NCBI RefSeq assembly: GCF_030159055.1
Contig: NZ_BQXQ01000021.1
Coordinates: 1-64,000 of the forward strand
DNA: 64,000 nt
From: Acidovorax sp. SUPP3334
Lineage (GTDB): Bacteria > Pseudomonadota > Gammaproteobacteria > Burkholderiales > Burkholderiaceae_C
Reading direction: 5' to 3'
The notes below the pieces were generated by a model. That model saw only the letters and a list, made by a program, of their open reading frames with translations. It was not told the DNA's origin and did no database searches. A program made the position numbers and the translations under genes. Positions 18,021-28,784 of the stretch are shown here, piece after piece (positions within the stretch are counted from its first letter, which is position 1; each line of letters begins with the position of its first letter).

Positions 18021-18352
18021 CGCGCCTGAGCCTGGTGTTGCTGCTCGGTGTGATGGTCAGCGCGCTGTACCTCGTGCACATGCAGTACGAATCCCGCCGC
18101 CTGTTCACCGAGCTGGACCGTGCGGTGGCCGAGTCGCGCCGGCTCGAGACCGAGCAGCAGCGCCTGCAGGTGGAAAAACGCGCCCAGGCGACGCCGCTGC
18201 GCGTGGAAAAACTCGCCCGCGACCGCCTGCAGATGCGCACGGCGACGCCGGCCATCACCCAGTACGTCGCCGACGACGGCACGCCGGTCGTGACGGCCGC
18301 CACGGCAGCGCCGGTTCCGGCGACGCCTGCTTCCCGGAGCGTGCGCCGATGA
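18017..18352 (+). CDS. ftsL: Cell division protein FtsL
   Basis: 111-residue bitopic membrane protein of the FtsQLB subcomplex. One transmembrane helix (about residues 3-20, [20 protein letters not shown]) is followed by a periplasmic leucine-zipper-like coiled coil (about 25-70, with [21 protein letters not shown]) and an Ala/Pro/Thr-rich tail. Identity rests on position between rsmH and ftsI plus this architecture. It overlaps both neighbours by ATGA. Confidence 0.93.
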   Translation: MTRLSLVLLLGVMVSALYLVHMQYESRRLFTELDRAVAESRRLETEQQRLQVEKRAQATPLRVEKLARDRLQMRTATPAITQYVADDGTPVVTAATAAPVPATPASRSVRR

Positions 18353-20094
18353 GCCGCAGCGTCAACTACACCTCCAGCCCGCTGCTGGCCAGCAAGACGC
18401 CGGTCTGGCGCAGCAAGTTCATCGTCGCCATGGTGGCGCTGGGCTTCGTGGGACTGGGCGCCCGTGCGGCCTACGTGCAGGTGTTCGGCAATGCGTTCTT
18501 TCAAAAGCAGGGCGAGGTGCGCTTCGCCCGCACGCTGGAGTTGCCGGCGAACCGGGGCCGCATCGTCGATCGCAACGGCCTGATCCTCGCCTCCAGCGTT
18601 CCGGCCGCGAGCATCTGGGCCATTCCGGAAGACGTCGAGCAGGACAATCCCGAGGTGCGCGAAAAGCTCCAGCAACTGGCCAAGCTGCTGGAGATGCCGC
18701 TGCCCGCGCTCAAGACCAAGCTCGCTGACGAAGACAAGACCTTCGTCTGGATCAAGCGCCAGCTCGATTGGGAGGTCGGCCAGCAGATCGCCGCCCTCGA
18801 CATCAAGGGCATCTACCAGCGCAAGGAATACAAGCGCCAATACCCCGAGGGCGAATCGGCCGCGCACGTGGTGGGCTTCACCAACGTGGAAGACCATGGG
18901 CAGGAGGGCATGGAGCTGGCCTTCGACCAGCAGCTGGCGGGCAAGGCCGGCTCGCGCCGGGTCATCAAGGACCGGCTGGGCCGTGTGGTGGAAGGCATCG
19001 GCGCCGAGGTGCCGCCGGTGGACGGGCAGGACATGCAGCTGTCCATCGACAGCAAGGTGCAGTTCTTCGCCTACCAGAAGCTGCGCGACCAGGTGGCGCT
19101 GCACAAGGCCAAGGCCGGCAGCGTGGTAGTGCTGGATGCGCACACCGGCGAGCTGCTGGCGCTGGCCAACTACCCGAGCTACGTGCCCGACAAGCGGCAA
19201 AACCTGACGGGCGAGCAATTGCGCAACCGCGCGCTCACCGACGTGTTCGAGCCCGGCTCGACGATGAAGCCGTTCACCATTGGGCTGGCGCTGGAAACCG
19301 GCCGCGTGCGGCCTGACACCATCATCGACACCAACCCGGGCCGTGTCACCATCACCGGCTCCACGATCTCCGATACGAGCAACCACGGCGTGCTGACGGT
19401 CGAGGGCGTGATCCAGAAGTCCAGCAACGTGGGCACCACCAAGATCGCCATGCAGATGCCCGCCAAGGAGATGTGGGAGACGTTCTCTGCGGCCGGCTTC
19501 GGGCAGAAGCCGCAGATCCACTTCCCTGGCGTAGTCACTGGCCGGCTGCGGCCCTACAAGACTTGGCGCCCTGTGGAGCAGGCCACCATGTCGTACGGCT
19601 ATGGGCTCTCGGCCAGCCTGTTCCAGATGGCGCGCTCCTACACCGTGTTCTCCAACGGCGGCAAGATCATTCCGGCCACCATGCTCAAGAGCCACGAGCC
19701 GGCGGTCGGCGTGCCCGTGTTCTCCGAGCGCACGGCCGACCAGGTGCGCAAGATGCTGCAGATGGCCGCAGGCCCCGGTGGCACGGGCCAGCAGGCGCAG
19801 ACCGTGGGCTACTCGGTGGGCGGCAAATCCGGCACCGCGCGCAAGCAGGTGGGCAAGAGCTACGCCTCGGGCAAGTACCGTGCGTGGTTCACCGGCATGG
19901 CCCCCATCGACAAGCCGCGCATCATCGTCGCCGTGATGATCGACGAGCCCAGCAACGGGGTGTTCTACGGCGGTGCGGTGGCCGCGCCGGTGTTCAGCGC
20001 CGTCGTGCAGCAGACCCTTCGCATGATGGGCGTGCAGCCCGACATGGCCGTCAAGCCGCAGATCGTGGCCAATACCGTGGAGGAATCGCTATGA
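18349..20094 (+). CDS. ftsI: Peptidoglycan transpeptidase FtsI (PBP3)
   Basis: 581-residue septal class B penicillin-binding protein. A single membrane anchor lies at about residues 24-44, then a pedestal domain and the transpeptidase domain. The active-site motifs are all present: S304-T-M-K307 (nucleophile Ser304), S358-S-N360 and K493-S-G-T496. It acts with FtsW encoded downstream. It overlaps ftsL and murE by ATGA. Confidence 0.97.
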   Translation: MSRSVNYTSSPLLASKTPVWRSKFIVAMVALGFVGLGARAAYVQVFGNAFFQKQGEVRFARTLELPANRGRIVDRNGLILASSVPAASIWAIPEDVEQDNPEVREKLQQLAKLLEMPLPALKTKLADEDKTFVWIKRQLDWEVGQQIAALDIKGIYQRKEYKRQYPEGESAAHVVGFTNVEDHGQEGMELAFDQQLAGKAGSRRVIKDRLGRVVEGIGAEVPPVDGQDMQLSIDSKVQFFAYQKLRDQVALHKAKAGSVVVLDAHTGELLALANYPSYVPDKRQNLTGEQLRNRALTDVFEPGSTMKPFTIGLALETGRVRPDTIIDTNPGRVTITGSTISDTSNHGVLTVEGVIQKSSNVGTTKIAMQMPAKEMWETFSAAGFGQKPQIHFPGVVTGRLRPYKTWRPVEQATMSYGYGLSASLFQMARSYTVFSNGGKIIPATMLKSHEPAVGVPVFSERTADQVRKMLQMAAGPGGTGQQAQTVGYSVGGKSGTARKQVGKSYASGKYRAWFTGMAPIDKPRIIVAVMIDEPSNGVFYGGAVAAPVFSAVVQQTLRMMGVQPDMAVKPQIVANTVEESL

Positions 20095-21608
20095 CGACAA
20101 CGACGACCCCGTTGCTCACCTCCGTGCACGACGCCGTGCAATGGCTGGCTGCCCGCGTGACCGGTACGCTGCAGACCGACAGCCGGCTGGTCCAGGCCGG
20201 CGACGGTTTCATCGCCTGGCCCGGCGCCGCCACCGATGGCCGCGCCCACGTGGGCAACGCGCTGGCCCGTGGCGCCGTGGCCTGCCTGGTCGAGCACGAG
20301 GGCATCGATGCCTTCCACTTCGGCGATGCGCCGGTGGCTGCGCTGCGCGGCCTGAAAGCGGTCACCGGCAGCCTGGCGGCCGAATGGTTCGGGCATCCCA
20401 CGCACTCGCTGGACGTGCTGGCAGTGACCGGCACCAATGGCAAGACGAGCGTCAGCTGGTGGCTGGCGGACGCGCTCAACCTGTTGTCGCGCAACGAACT
20501 GCTCGCGCGAGGCGGCTGTGCGCTCATCGGCACCCTGGGCGCTGGAGTGCCGCCCGCGCTCGAATCCACCGGCCTCACCACGCCGGACCCGGTGCGCCTG
20601 CAGCGCGCCTTCGCGCACTTCGCCAAGGAAGGCCGTGTGGCCTGCGCGATCGAGGCGTCGTCCATCGGCCTGGCCGAGCACCGCCTGACGGGCACGCGGG
20701 TGCGTGCGGCGCTGTTCACCAATTTCACACAGGACCATCTCGACTACCACCCCAGCATGGCGGCGTACTGGCAGGCCAAGAGCACGCTGTTCGAATGGCC
20801 CGGGCTGCAGATCGCGGTGGTGAACACCGACGACCTGCGCGGCGCCGAGCTGCACGAGGCACTGTCCCAGCAACCGCTGGACCTGTGGAGCGTTTCCCTG
20901 AAGGGGCCGGCCCGCCTGCAGGCGCGGGACATCGCCTGGGGCGATGGCGGCCTGTCGTTCACCGTGGCTGAAGGCTCGCAGACCCATGTGCTGCAGACCC
21001 GGCTGGTCGGGCATTACAACGTGAGCAATCTGCTGCTGGTGCTGGCCACCCTGCGCGCGCTTGGCGTACCGCTGGAGCATGCGATGTATGCCTGCGCGCA
21101 GCTCTCTCCGGTACCGGGCCGCATGGAACAGATCCATCTGCCGCACCAACCCCTGGTGGCCGTGGACTATGCCCACACGCCCGATGCGCTCGATCAGGCG
21201 CTGCAGGCGCTGCGCCCCATTGCGGCCGACCGCGGCGGTCGGCTGTGGTGCGTGTTCGGCTGCGGCGGAAGCCGCGACCGCGCCAAACGGCCGCTGATGG
21301 GCGCGATCGCGCAGCAGCGTGCCGACGCGGTCATCGTCACCAGCGACAACCCGCGCGGCGAAGTGCCGGCGGACATCATTCATGAGGTGCTCCAGGGCAC
21401 CGTGGCCGGACGCACCGTGCGCGCCGAGGTCGATCGCGCCGCCGCCATCGCGATGGCATTGTCGGAAGCGGGCCCCCGCGACGTGGTGCTGATCGCCGGC
21501 AAGGGCCATGAGGACTACCAGGAGGTGGCGGGCGAGCGCCGGCCGTTCTCCGACATGGGCCACGCACAGGCGGCACTGGCCGCCCGCGGAGGCCGCGCAT
21601 GGGCATGA
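20091..21608 (+). CDS. murE: UDP-MurNAc-tripeptide synthetase MurE (meso-DAP adding)
   Basis: 505-residue ATP-dependent Mur ligase that adds meso-diaminopimelate to UDP-MurNAc-L-Ala-D-Glu. The P-loop GTNGKTS begins at residue 114, and the specificity motif D419-N-P-R422 marks a DAP enzyme rather than a lysine enzyme, consistent with dapF in this window. Its C-terminus ARGGRAWA is read through the GGAGGCCGC module that serves as ribosome site for murF, which it overlaps by 10 nt. Confidence 0.97.
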   Translation: MTTTTTPLLTSVHDAVQWLAARVTGTLQTDSRLVQAGDGFIAWPGAATDGRAHVGNALARGAVACLVEHEGIDAFHFGDAPVAALRGLKAVTGSLAAEWFGHPTHSLDVLAVTGTNGKTSVSWWLADALNLLSRNELLARGGCALIGTLGAGVPPALESTGLTTPDPVRLQRAFAHFAKEGRVACAIEASSIGLAEHRLTGTRVRAALFTNFTQDHLDYHPSMAAYWQAKSTLFEWPGLQIAVVNTDDLRGAELHEALSQQPLDLWSVSLKGPARLQARDIAWGDGGLSFTVAEGSQTHVLQTRLVGHYNVSNLLLVLATLRALGVPLEHAMYACAQLSPVPGRMEQIHLPHQPLVAVDYAHTPDALDQALQALRPIAADRGGRLWCVFGCGGSRDRAKRPLMGAIAQQRADAVIVTSDNPRGEVPADIIHEVLQGTVAGRTVRAEVDRAAAIAMALSEAGPRDVVLIAGKGHEDYQEVAGERRPFSDMGHAQAALAARGGRAWA

Positions 21609-23026
21609 TGACGCTGCAGCAGGCGCTGGCCTTCATCCAGCCGCGCGTGCCGGGTGCCCGGCTGGTGGGCGAGGGCGGCATGCCGCTGTCCCGCGTGCAC
21701 ACCGACACGCGCACGCTGCAGGCCGGCGACCTGTTCATCGCGCTCAAGGGCGATCGCTACGACGCCAATGCCTTTCTGGCCGATGCGCGCGCGGCCGGCG
21801 CGGCCGCCGCCGTGGCGCATGGCGGCGTCGAAGCGGCGGGGCTGCCCGGCATCGAGGTGCCCGATACGCTGCAGGCGCTGGGCGCCCTCGCCGCTGGCTG
21901 GCGCGCGCAGTTCCGTCTGCCGCTCATCGGGGTGACGGGCAGCAACGGCAAGACCACGGTGACGCAGATGATCGCGGCGGTGCTGCAGGCCTGGAAGGGT
22001 CCGGCCGCCTTTGCCACGCAAGGCAACTTCAACAACGACATCGGCGTGCCGTTGATGCTGCTGCGCCTGAACGCAGCGCACGAGGCGGCCGTGATCGAAC
22101 TGGGCATGAACCACCCGGGCGAGATCGCCTACCTGGCCGATTTGGCAGGCCCCACGGTGGCGCTGGTCAACAACGCGCAGCGCGAGCACCTGGAATTCAT
22201 GCACACGGTGCAGGCCGTGGCCGAAGAAAACGGCGCGTCCATCGCAGCGTTGCCCGCCGACGGCGTGGCCGTGTTCCCGGCAGGCGATACCTACACCGCG
22301 CTGTGGCGGCAACTCGCCGCAGGGCGCCGTTGCGTCACGTTCGGTGCGGATGGCGCAGCGAGCGCCGACGTGCGCTGCGCCGCCGCGCAGTGGGAAGGCA
22401 GCGCCTGGCGCGCCCGCATCGAAACGCCGCAGGGCGGCTTCGACGTCACGCTGCGCATCGCCGGCATGCACAACGTGACCAATGCGCTGGCCGCCACGGC
22501 CTGTGCTTTGGCGGCCGGGGTGCCCCTGGATGCCGTGGCGCGGGGGTTGTCCGCCTTCGTGCCGGTCAAGGGCCGGTCGCGCGCCTTCAGCGTGCCCCAG
22601 GAAGGACGCGTGGTCACGGCCGTGGACGACACCTACAACGCCAATCCCGATTCCATGCGCGCTGCCATCGACGTGCTGGCCGGCTTGCCCGGCCCGCAAC
22701 TGCTGGTGCTGGGCGACATGGGCGAGGTGGGCGAGCAGGGGCCGCAGTTTCACGCCGAGGCGGGTGCCCAGGCGCGCGCCAGCGGCATCGGCGGGCTCTT
22801 CGCGCTGGGCGCGCTCAGCACTCACACCGCGCAGGCCTACGGGCCGGATGCGCGGCATTTCGACGACATGGCATCGCTGCTCGCAGCGGTGCAGCAAGCC
22901 CTTCCCCAGGTGGGCAGCGTGCTGGTGAAGGGATCTCGGTTCATGAAGATGGAGCAGGTGGTGCAGGCGCTCGAAGCCCGTGCGGACGCGATGAAGAACG
23001 CACGCGGGGGCGCTACATGCTGCTGA
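21599..23026 (+). CDS. murF: UDP-MurNAc-pentapeptide synthetase MurF
   Basis: 475-residue Mur ligase that adds D-Ala-D-Ala to the UDP-MurNAc-tripeptide. P-loop GSNGKTT starts at residue 114; [13 protein letters not shown] and [10 protein letters not shown] are diagnostic of MurF. The start ATG 21599 sits behind GCGGAGGCCGCGC; a second ATG six nt downstream is possible. It overlaps mraY, with both a 10-nt overlap start and a TGATG junction available. Confidence 0.97.
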   Translation: MGMMTLQQALAFIQPRVPGARLVGEGGMPLSRVHTDTRTLQAGDLFIALKGDRYDANAFLADARAAGAAAAVAHGGVEAAGLPGIEVPDTLQALGALAAGWRAQFRLPLIGVTGSNGKTTVTQMIAAVLQAWKGPAAFATQGNFNNDIGVPLMLLRLNAAHEAAVIELGMNHPGEIAYLADLAGPTVALVNNAQREHLEFMHTVQAVAEENGASIAALPADGVAVFPAGDTYTALWRQLAAGRRCVTFGADGAASADVRCAAAQWEGSAWRARIETPQGGFDVTLRIAGMHNVTNALAATACALAAGVPLDAVARGLSAFVPVKGRSRAFSVPQEGRVVTAVDDTYNANPDSMRAAIDVLAGLPGPQLLVLGDMGEVGEQGPQFHAEAGAQARASGIGGLFALGALSTHTAQAYGPDARHFDDMASLLAAVQQALPQVGSVLVKGSRFMKMEQVVQALEARADAMKNARGGATCC

Positions 23027-24195
23027 TGCTGTCGCAGTGGCTGCAGGGCCTGTCGCCGGAATTCGGCTTCTTCCGGGTGTTCCAGTACCTCACCTTCCGT
23101 GCGGTGATGGCCGCGCTCACGGCGCTGGTGATCGGGTTGGTCGCCGGCCCCAAGGTGATCCGCATGCTCACCTCGCTCAAGATCGGCCAGCCCATCCGCG
23201 GCTATGCGATGGAGTCGCATCTGTCCAAGAGCGGCACGCCGACCATGGGCGGTGTTCTGATCCTGGGCGCCATCGCCATCTCGACGCTGCTGTGGTTCGA
23301 CCTGTCCAACCGCTTCGTGTGGATCGTGCTGGCCGTGACGCTGGGCTTCGGCGCCATCGGCTGGGTGGACGACTGGCGCAAGGTGGTGCGCAAGGATCCG
23401 GAGGGCATGCGTTCGCGCGAGAAGTATTTCTGGCAATCCGTCATCGGCCTGCTGGCTGCGCTGTACCTGGTGTTCAGCATTTCCGAGAACTCCAATTCGC
23501 GCGTGTTCGAGTTGTTCATCACCTGGGTGCAGTCCGGTTTCTCGCTGGACCTGCCGCCGCAGGCCGGGCTGCTGGTGCCGTTCTTCAAGGAAGTGAGCTA
23601 TCCGCTCGGCGTGCTGGGCTTCGTGATCCTGACTTATCTGGTGATCGTCGGATCGAGCAACGCCGTCAACCTGACCGACGGACTTGATGGCTTGGCGATC
23701 ATGCCGGTGGTGATGGTGGGCTCGGCGCTGGGGCTGTTCGCCTATGTGGCCGGGAGCACGGTGTATTCCAAGTACCTGTTGTTTCCGCACATCGCCGGCG
23801 CGGGCGAGCTGCTGATCTTCTGCTCGGCCATGGCCGGCGCGGGCCTGGCCTTCCTGTGGTTCAACACCCATCCGGCGCAGGTGTTCATGGGCGACGTGGG
23901 CGCGCTGGCGCTCGGCGGCGCTTTAGGCACCATCGCGGTGATCGTGCGCCAGGAGATCGTGCTCGCCATCATGGGCGGCATCTTCGTGGTCGAGGCGCTG
24001 TCGGTGATGCTGCAGGTGGCCTGGTTCAAGTACACCAAGAAGCGCTATGGCCAGGGCCGCAGGCTGCTCAAGATGGCCCCGCTGCACCACCATTTCGAAA
24101 AGAGCGGCTGGAAGGAAACGCAGGTGGTCGTGCGCTTCTGGATCATCACCATGCTGCTGTGCCTCATCGGTCTGACCACGCTGAAACTGCGATGA
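23017..24195 (+). CDS. mraY: Phospho-MurNAc-pentapeptide transferase MraY
   Basis: 392-residue integral membrane enzyme with about ten transmembrane helices that makes lipid I from UDP-MurNAc-pentapeptide and undecaprenyl phosphate. Catalytic Asp-rich segments are visible: WVDDWRK near residue 115 and [14 protein letters not shown] near residue 220, plus the histidine triad [11 protein letters not shown] near residue 350. ATG 23017 gives the usual family length; ATG 23026 would start three residues later at the murF stop. It overlaps murD by ATGA. Confidence 0.97.
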   Translation: MLLMLSQWLQGLSPEFGFFRVFQYLTFRAVMAALTALVIGLVAGPKVIRMLTSLKIGQPIRGYAMESHLSKSGTPTMGGVLILGAIAISTLLWFDLSNRFVWIVLAVTLGFGAIGWVDDWRKVVRKDPEGMRSREKYFWQSVIGLLAALYLVFSISENSNSRVFELFITWVQSGFSLDLPPQAGLLVPFFKEVSYPLGVLGFVILTYLVIVGSSNAVNLTDGLDGLAIMPVVMVGSALGLFAYVAGSTVYSKYLLFPHIAGAGELLIFCSAMAGAGLAFLWFNTHPAQVFMGDVGALALGGALGTIAVIVRQEIVLAIMGGIFVVEALSVMLQVAWFKYTKKRYGQGRRLLKMAPLHHHFEKSGWKETQVVVRFWIITMLLCLIGLTTLKLR

Positions 24196-26354
24196 ACCCG
24201 CACGACCCCCTTCTTCCTGGCGAGGCGCCCGGCCTGCCGCAGGGCGCCACCGGCCCCGCCGAAAGCGTGGCTGCGCCTGCGCGCCTGGAGGACTCGTCGG
24301 GGGATGGCGTGCCAGGCACGCCGGATGGCTCGCCACCACAAGCCCAGCCCGCGCATGTGGTGACGCAGGCCCTCGCGAGGGTCGTTGCCGAAGAGGCCGG
24401 ACGGTCCGAGCCGCCTGAACTGCAGGCCCTTCCCGAAACGCCCGAGGTGCCGGAAACCTCGCTGCCGCAGGCGCCGGCGGCTGCCGACGCCGCTTTCGTG
24501 GCCCCGCCTGCGCCAGTGCCGGCGGACGACCGCATGGCGCAGGCGCTGGCCGGGATGACGGCCCCTGCCGTGTCCGCCGCCGCAGCCGCCGCCGCTTTCG
24601 TGGCGCAAATCTTCGCCGACGTGGCCACGCCCGATCCGCGCAAGGCGGCAGCGCCTGGCGGTGCGGGTGCCGATGCCGCCTCCACCGATACCGAGGCGTC
24701 CGTTGAGGGCGCTCCTGCCGCCGATGCTGCCGAAACGGAAGGCACGGGCGGCGGTGTGCCAACCCCTGCCGGGAGGCCTGGCGAAAACCTGGCGCCCCTG
24801 CAGGGCCAGAACATTCTCATCCTCGGCCTGGGCGCTTCGGGCCTGGCCATGGCGCGCTGGTGCGTGCGCTGTGGCGCCGCCGATGTGACCGTGGCCGACA
24901 CCCGGGACGCACCGCCGCAGCGCGGCACGCTGCACGCCGAGCTGCCCCAGGTGCGATTCGTGGCCGGTGCGTTCGATGAACGGCTGATCGAGGGCCGCGC
25001 GCCGCATGCGATCTACCGCTCGCCCGGCCTGTCTCCCGTCAACCTGGCCGCCTTGTCGGGTGCAGCGCAAACGCGCGGCATTCCGTTCGAGGGCGAGCTG
25101 GCCCTGTTTGCCATGGCGCTGCGCGATCTGCGCGCGTCGCACGGCTATGCGCCGGCGGTGCTGGCCATCAGCGGTACCAACGGCAAGACCACGGTAACGT
25201 CGCTCGCCGGAAAGCTGGTGGACTGCGCCGGCAAGACCGTGGCGGTGGCCGGAAACATCGGCCCGACCCTGCTGGACACGCTGGGCCAGCACATCGACGC
25301 CAACACGCTGCCCGAGGTCTGGGTGCTGGAGCTGTCGAGCTTCCAGCTGGACGGGGTCACGGGCTTCGAGCCCACGGCGGCGGCGGTGCTCAACATCACG
25401 CAGGACCACCTGGACTGGCATGGCAGCCTGGCCGCGTACGCCGCTGCCAAGGCGCGCATCTTCGGCCAGGGCGGACTGATGCTGCTCAACCGCGAAGACC
25501 CTGAGGTCATGGGCATGCTGGCCGGCGCCAGCGCTGGCGGCCCTGCTGCCGGCGGGGCCGTTGCCAAGCCGGCATCACGCCAGAAGCCGCCCAAGGTGCA
25601 GGTGCGCCCGCACGTCACGTTTGGCGGCGACATGCCCCAGCGCCCTGGCGATTTCGGCCTGGAGATCGTGAACGGCATGGCCTGGCTCGTTCGCGCCCAG
25701 GAGGCGGACGAAACCGCGCGGCGTTCGCGCGTGCAGGACGAAGAGCTGTACATCCAGCGCCTCATGCCAGCGGATGCGCTGCGCATCCGCGGCCGGCACA
25801 ACGCCGTGAACGCCCTGGCCGCGCTGGCGCTGGCCCAGGCGGCGGGCTGCGCGCTGGGCCCCATGCTGTACGGCCTGCGCGAGTACCGGGGTGAGCCGCA
25901 CCGGGTGGAGCCCATCGGGCTCATCGGCGACGTGGAGTATTTCGACGACAGCAAGGGCACGAACGTGGGCGCCACCGTGGCCGCGTTGACGGGCCTGGGG
26001 GCCGAGCGTCGGCTGGTCGTCATTCTGGGCGGAGACGGCAAGGGGCAGGACTTTTCGCCCCTGGCCGCGCCCGTGTCGCGCTATGCCCGCGCCGTGTTGC
26101 TGATCGGCCGCGATGCGCCGCAGATCCGCGCAGCGCTGCGCGATGCGGGCGTGGCGCTGCTGGACGCGCAGACCCTGCCCGAGGCCGTGGCCCTGGCCAC
26201 GCAGCGCGCCCACGCCGGCGATGCGGTGCTGATGTCGCCCGCCTGTGCCAGCTTCGACATGTTCAACGATTACGAGCACCGTGCGCGCGTGTTTTGCGAA
26301 GCGGTGCAGGCACTGGCGAACGACCGCGGCCAAGACCTGGAGGGCTCCGCATGA
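24192..26354 (+). CDS. murD: MurD, D-glutamate ligase, with a ~200-residue N-terminal extension
   Basis: Adds D-Glu to UDP-MurNAc-L-Ala. At 720 residues it is far longer than the usual ~450. Residues 1-202 form an Ala/Pro/Glu-rich extension that contains two amphipathic-looking helices (around [12 protein letters not shown] and [14 protein letters not shown]). The catalytic protein starts at about residue 203 with [16 protein letters not shown]-loop GTNGKTT spans 328-334. A further Gly/Ala/Pro and Lys/Arg-rich insert lies around residues 445-485. The start overlaps mraY by ATGA. A start inside the extension cannot be excluded, but the frame is intact and GC-typical throughout. Confidence 0.93.
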   Translation: MNPHDPLLPGEAPGLPQGATGPAESVAAPARLEDSSGDGVPGTPDGSPPQAQPAHVVTQALARVVAEEAGRSEPPELQALPETPEVPETSLPQAPAAADAAFVAPPAPVPADDRMAQALAGMTAPAVSAAAAAAAFVAQIFADVATPDPRKAAAPGGAGADAASTDTEASVEGAPAADAAETEGTGGGVPTPAGRPGENLAPLQGQNILILGLGASGLAMARWCVRCGAADVTVADTRDAPPQRGTLHAELPQVRFVAGAFDERLIEGRAPHAIYRSPGLSPVNLAALSGAAQTRGIPFEGELALFAMALRDLRASHGYAPAVLAISGTNGKTTVTSLAGKLVDCAGKTVAVAGNIGPTLLDTLGQHIDANTLPEVWVLELSSFQLDGVTGFEPTAAAVLNITQDHLDWHGSLAAYAAAKARIFGQGGLMLLNREDPEVMGMLAGASAGGPAAGGAVAKPASRQKPPKVQVRPHVTFGGDMPQRPGDFGLEIVNGMAWLVRAQEADETARRSRVQDEELYIQRLMPADALRIRGRHNAVNALAALALAQAAGCALGPMLYGLREYRGEPHRVEPIGLIGDVEYFDDSKGTNVGATVAALTGLGAERRLVVILGGDGKGQDFSPLAAPVSRYARAVLLIGRDAPQIRAALRDAGVALLDAQTLPEAVALATQRAHAGDAVLMSPACASFDMFNDYEHRARVFCEAVQALANDRGQDLEGSA

Positions 26355-27637
26355 GCACCGTACCCGCATCGCCCAGCCTGGCGCAGCGCCTGTCCAGCCG
26401 ATTCGGCGGATGGTTCGGCGGCAAGCCGGCCCAGCCGGCCGATGTGCTGCCGGTGCGCGTGGGCGGCACCGAATACCGCCAGACCACGACCACGCCGGCC
26501 AGCGTGCTCGGCTTCGACCAGGCCCTGCTGTGGGTCGTGGTGGCGTTGCTCGCGTGGGGCCTGGTGATGGTGTATTCGGCCTCCATCGCCATGCCCGACA
26601 ACCCGCGTTTCGGCAAGATCGCCCCGACCCATTTCCTGGTGCGCCACATCATGGCGCTGGTGATCGCCTTCGTCGCGGCCTTGCTGGCGTTCCAGGTGTC
26701 CATGGCCACGTGGGAGCGCGTGGCCCCCTGGCTGTTCGTGCTGTCCATCGCCTTGCTGATCGCGGTGCTGATCCCCCATGTGGGCACGGTGGTCAACGGT
26801 GCGCGGCGGTGGCTGTCGCTGGGCGTGATGAATTTTCAGCCGTCCGAGCTGGCGAAATTCGCGGTGATCATCTATGCGTCCGACTACATGGTGCGCAAGA
26901 TGGATGTGAAGGAACGCTTCTTCCGCGCCGTGCTGCCCATGGGGGCCGCCGTGGCGGTGGTCGGCGCCCTGCTGCTGGCAGAGCCCGACATGGGGGCCTT
27001 CATGGTGATCGCCGTGATCGCCATGGGCATCCTCTTTCTGGGCGGCGTGAACGCCCGCATGTTCTTTCTGATCGCCGCCGTGCTCGTGGGCGCGTTCGCC
27101 CTCATGGTGATGATGAGCGACTGGCGGCGCGAGCGCATCTTCGCGTACCTGGACCCATGGAGCGAGAAGCACGCGCTGGGCAAGGGCTACCAGTTGTCGC
27201 ACTCGCTGATCGCCATCGGCCGTGGCGAGATCTTCGGCGTGGGGCTGGGCGGCAGCGTGGAAAAGCTGCACTGGCTGCCCGAGGCGCACACCGACTTCCT
27301 GCTCGCGGTCATCGGCGAAGAGTTCGGCCTGGTCGGCGTACTCGTCCTGATCGTGCTCTTCCTGTGGATGACCCGCCGCATCATGCACATCGGCCGCCAG
27401 GCCATTGCCCTGGACCGCGTGTTCGCGGGGCTGGTCGCGCAGGGCGTGGCGATCTGGATGGGTTTTCAGGCCTTCATCAACATGGGCGTGAACCTGGGCG
27501 CGCTGCCGACCAAGGGCCTGACGCTGCCGCTGATGAGCTTCGGCGGGTCGGCCATCCTGATGAACCTGGTGGCGATTGCGGTGGTTTTACGGGTGGATTA
27601 TGAAAACAAGCACCTCATGCGCGGAGGCCGCGTATGA
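26351..27637 (+). CDS. ftsW: Peptidoglycan polymerase FtsW
   Basis: 428-residue SEDS-family glycosyltransferase of the division septum with about ten transmembrane helices after a 55-residue cytoplasmic N-terminus. Conserved features include MVYSASIAM in the first helices, [18 protein letters not shown] and the C-terminal [12 protein letters not shown]. It works with FtsI. The last codons lie inside a 15-bp perfect hairpin that spans the stop codon. Confidence 0.96.
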   Translation: MSTVPASPSLAQRLSSRFGGWFGGKPAQPADVLPVRVGGTEYRQTTTTPASVLGFDQALLWVVVALLAWGLVMVYSASIAMPDNPRFGKIAPTHFLVRHIMALVIAFVAALLAFQVSMATWERVAPWLFVLSIALLIAVLIPHVGTVVNGARRWLSLGVMNFQPSELAKFAVIIYASDYMVRKMDVKERFFRAVLPMGAAVAVVGALLLAEPDMGAFMVIAVIAMGILFLGGVNARMFFLIAAVLVGAFALMVMMSDWRRERIFAYLDPWSEKHALGKGYQLSHSLIAIGRGEIFGVGLGGSVEKLHWLPEAHTDFLLAVIGEEFGLVGVLVLIVLFLWMTRRIMHIGRQAIALDRVFAGLVAQGVAIWMGFQAFINMGVNLGALPTKGLTLPLMSFGGSAILMNLVAIAVVLRVDYENKHLMRGGRV

Positions 27638-27648
27638 GGTGCTTGTTT
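27604..27648 (+). promoter_or_regulatory. 15-bp perfect hairpin spanning the ftsW stop codon
   Basis: Left arm 27604-27618 and right arm 27634-27648 are perfectly complementary over 15 bp with a 15-nt loop containing GCGGAGGCCGCG. The right arm begins with an ATG that overlaps the ftsW TGA. There is no T tract beyond TTT, so it is not a standard terminator. It would hold a ribosome site in its loop and a start codon in its stem, and could act as an mRNA processing, stability or translation-control site between ftsW and murG. Confidence 0.65.
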
Positions 27649-27720
27649 CAACAAAACAGGCACCGCATGGCGTCAGCCATGCCGGGCGCGCAGCGCACGG
27701 TGCGCGGAGGCCGCGCATGA
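27634..27720 (+). CDS. Possible 28-residue coupling ORF between ftsW and murG
   Basis: ATG 27634 overlaps the ftsW stop by ATGA, follows GGAGGCCGCGT, and opens a 28-codon frame that ends by ATGA overlap with the murG start. The peptide has no recognisable domain (begins [12 protein letters not shown], ends VRGGRA). Both ends carry near-identical 20-nt modules (27617-27637 and 27701-27721), as though the junction had been duplicated. It may only keep ribosomes moving from ftsW to murG. I consider a functional peptide unlikely. Confidence 0.4.
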   Translation: MRCLFQQNRHRMASAMPGAQRTVRGGRA

Positions 27721-28784
27721 GCACGCAGAAGACCGCGCTGATCATGGCCGGCGGGACCGGCGGCCACATCTTTCCGGGCCTGGCCGTGGCCGAGGAACTG
27801 CGCGCGCGCGGCTGGCGTGTGCACTGGCTGGGCACGCCCGCCAGCATGGAGTCGCGCCTGGTGCCGCCGCGCGGGTTCGCGTTCGAGCCCATCGACTTCT
27901 CCGGCGTGCGCGGCAAGGGGCTGGTCACGCTGGCCTTGCTGCCGCTGCGCCTGCTGCGCGCTTTCTGGCAATCGCTGGCGGTGGTGCGGCGCGTGAAGCC
28001 CGATGTGGTCGTGGGCCTCGGTGGCTATGTGACCTTTCCGGGCGGCATGATGGCGGTGCTGCTGGGCAAGCCGCTGGTGCTGCATGAGCAGAACTCGGTG
28101 GCGGGCCTGGTGAACAAGGTGCTGGCCGGCGTGGCCGACCGGGTGTTCACCGCCTTTCCCGACGTGCTCAAGAAAGCCCAGTGGGTGGGCAATCCGCTGC
28201 GCACGGCGTTTACCCGGCAACCGGCGCCGGCCGATCGCTTCGCCGGCCGCACAGGGCCGCTGCGCCTGCTGGTCGTGGGCGGCAGCCTGGGCGCGCGGGC
28301 GCTCAATGAGATCGTTCCCCAGGCGCTGGCCCGCATTCCGGCGGATCACCGCCCGGTGGTCACCCACCAGAGCGGCGCGGCGCAGATCGATGCCCTGCGC
28401 GAGCACTACGCGAAGGCGGGCGTGCAGGCCACGCTCACGCCATTCATCGACGACACGGCGGCGGCGTTTGCCGACGCCGACCTCATCGTCTGCCGCGCAG
28501 GGGCCAGCACCGTGACCGAAATCGCCGCCGTGGGCGCGGCGGCGGTCTTCGTGCCGTTTCCCCATGCGGTGGACGACCACCAGACCGCCAACGCCCGCTT
28601 CCTCGTGGACACCGGCGGCGGGTGGCTCGTGCAGCAGCGCGACCTCACCCCCGAATGGCTGGCGGAGATGCTACAAAATTCAGAGCGCACTGCCCTAGTG
28701 GATATTGCGCGGAAGGCCAAAAACATGCAAAAGATCAACGCCACCCGCGAAGTGGTGACCGCCTGCCAGGAGCTTGCCGGATGA
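27717..28784 (+). CDS. murG: MurG, UDP-GlcNAc:lipid I transferase
   Basis: 355-residue peripheral membrane glycosyltransferase (GT-B fold) that converts lipid I to lipid II. The N-terminal loop [19 protein letters not shown], the [12 protein letters not shown] segment, [15 protein letters not shown] and [15 protein letters not shown] (UDP-GlcNAc site) are present. Residues 318-336 near the C-terminus are encoded by a repeat copy. The ATG follows GCGGAGGCCGCGC, the same module as in front of murF. It overlaps murC by ATGA. Confidence 0.97.
   Translation: MSTQKTALIMAGGTGGHIFPGLAVAEELRARGWRVHWLGTPASMESRLVPPRGFAFEPIDFSGVRGKGLVTLALLPLRLLRAFWQSLAVVRRVKPDVVVGLGGYVTFPGGMMAVLLGKPLVLHEQNSVAGLVNKVLAGVADRVFTAFPDVLKKAQWVGNPLRTAFTRQPAPADRFAGRTGPLRLLVVGGSLGARALNEIVPQALARIPADHRPVVTHQSGAAQIDALREHYAKAGVQATLTPFIDDTAAAFADADLIVCRAGASTVTEIAAVGAAAVFVPFPHAVDDHQTANARFLVDTGGGWLVQQRDLTPEWLAEMLQNSERTALVDIARKAKNMQKINATREVVTACQELAG
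28668..28724 (+). repeat. Dispersed AT-hairpin repeat, copy D (inside murG)
   Basis: 57 nt, 19 codons, plus orientation. It starts GCTACAAAATTCAGAGC, continues CTGCCCTAGTGG, ATATTGCGC and GGAAGGCC, and ends in AAAAAC. It keeps the murG frame and encodes part of the C-terminal helices, a variable part of the family. Confidence 0.75.
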
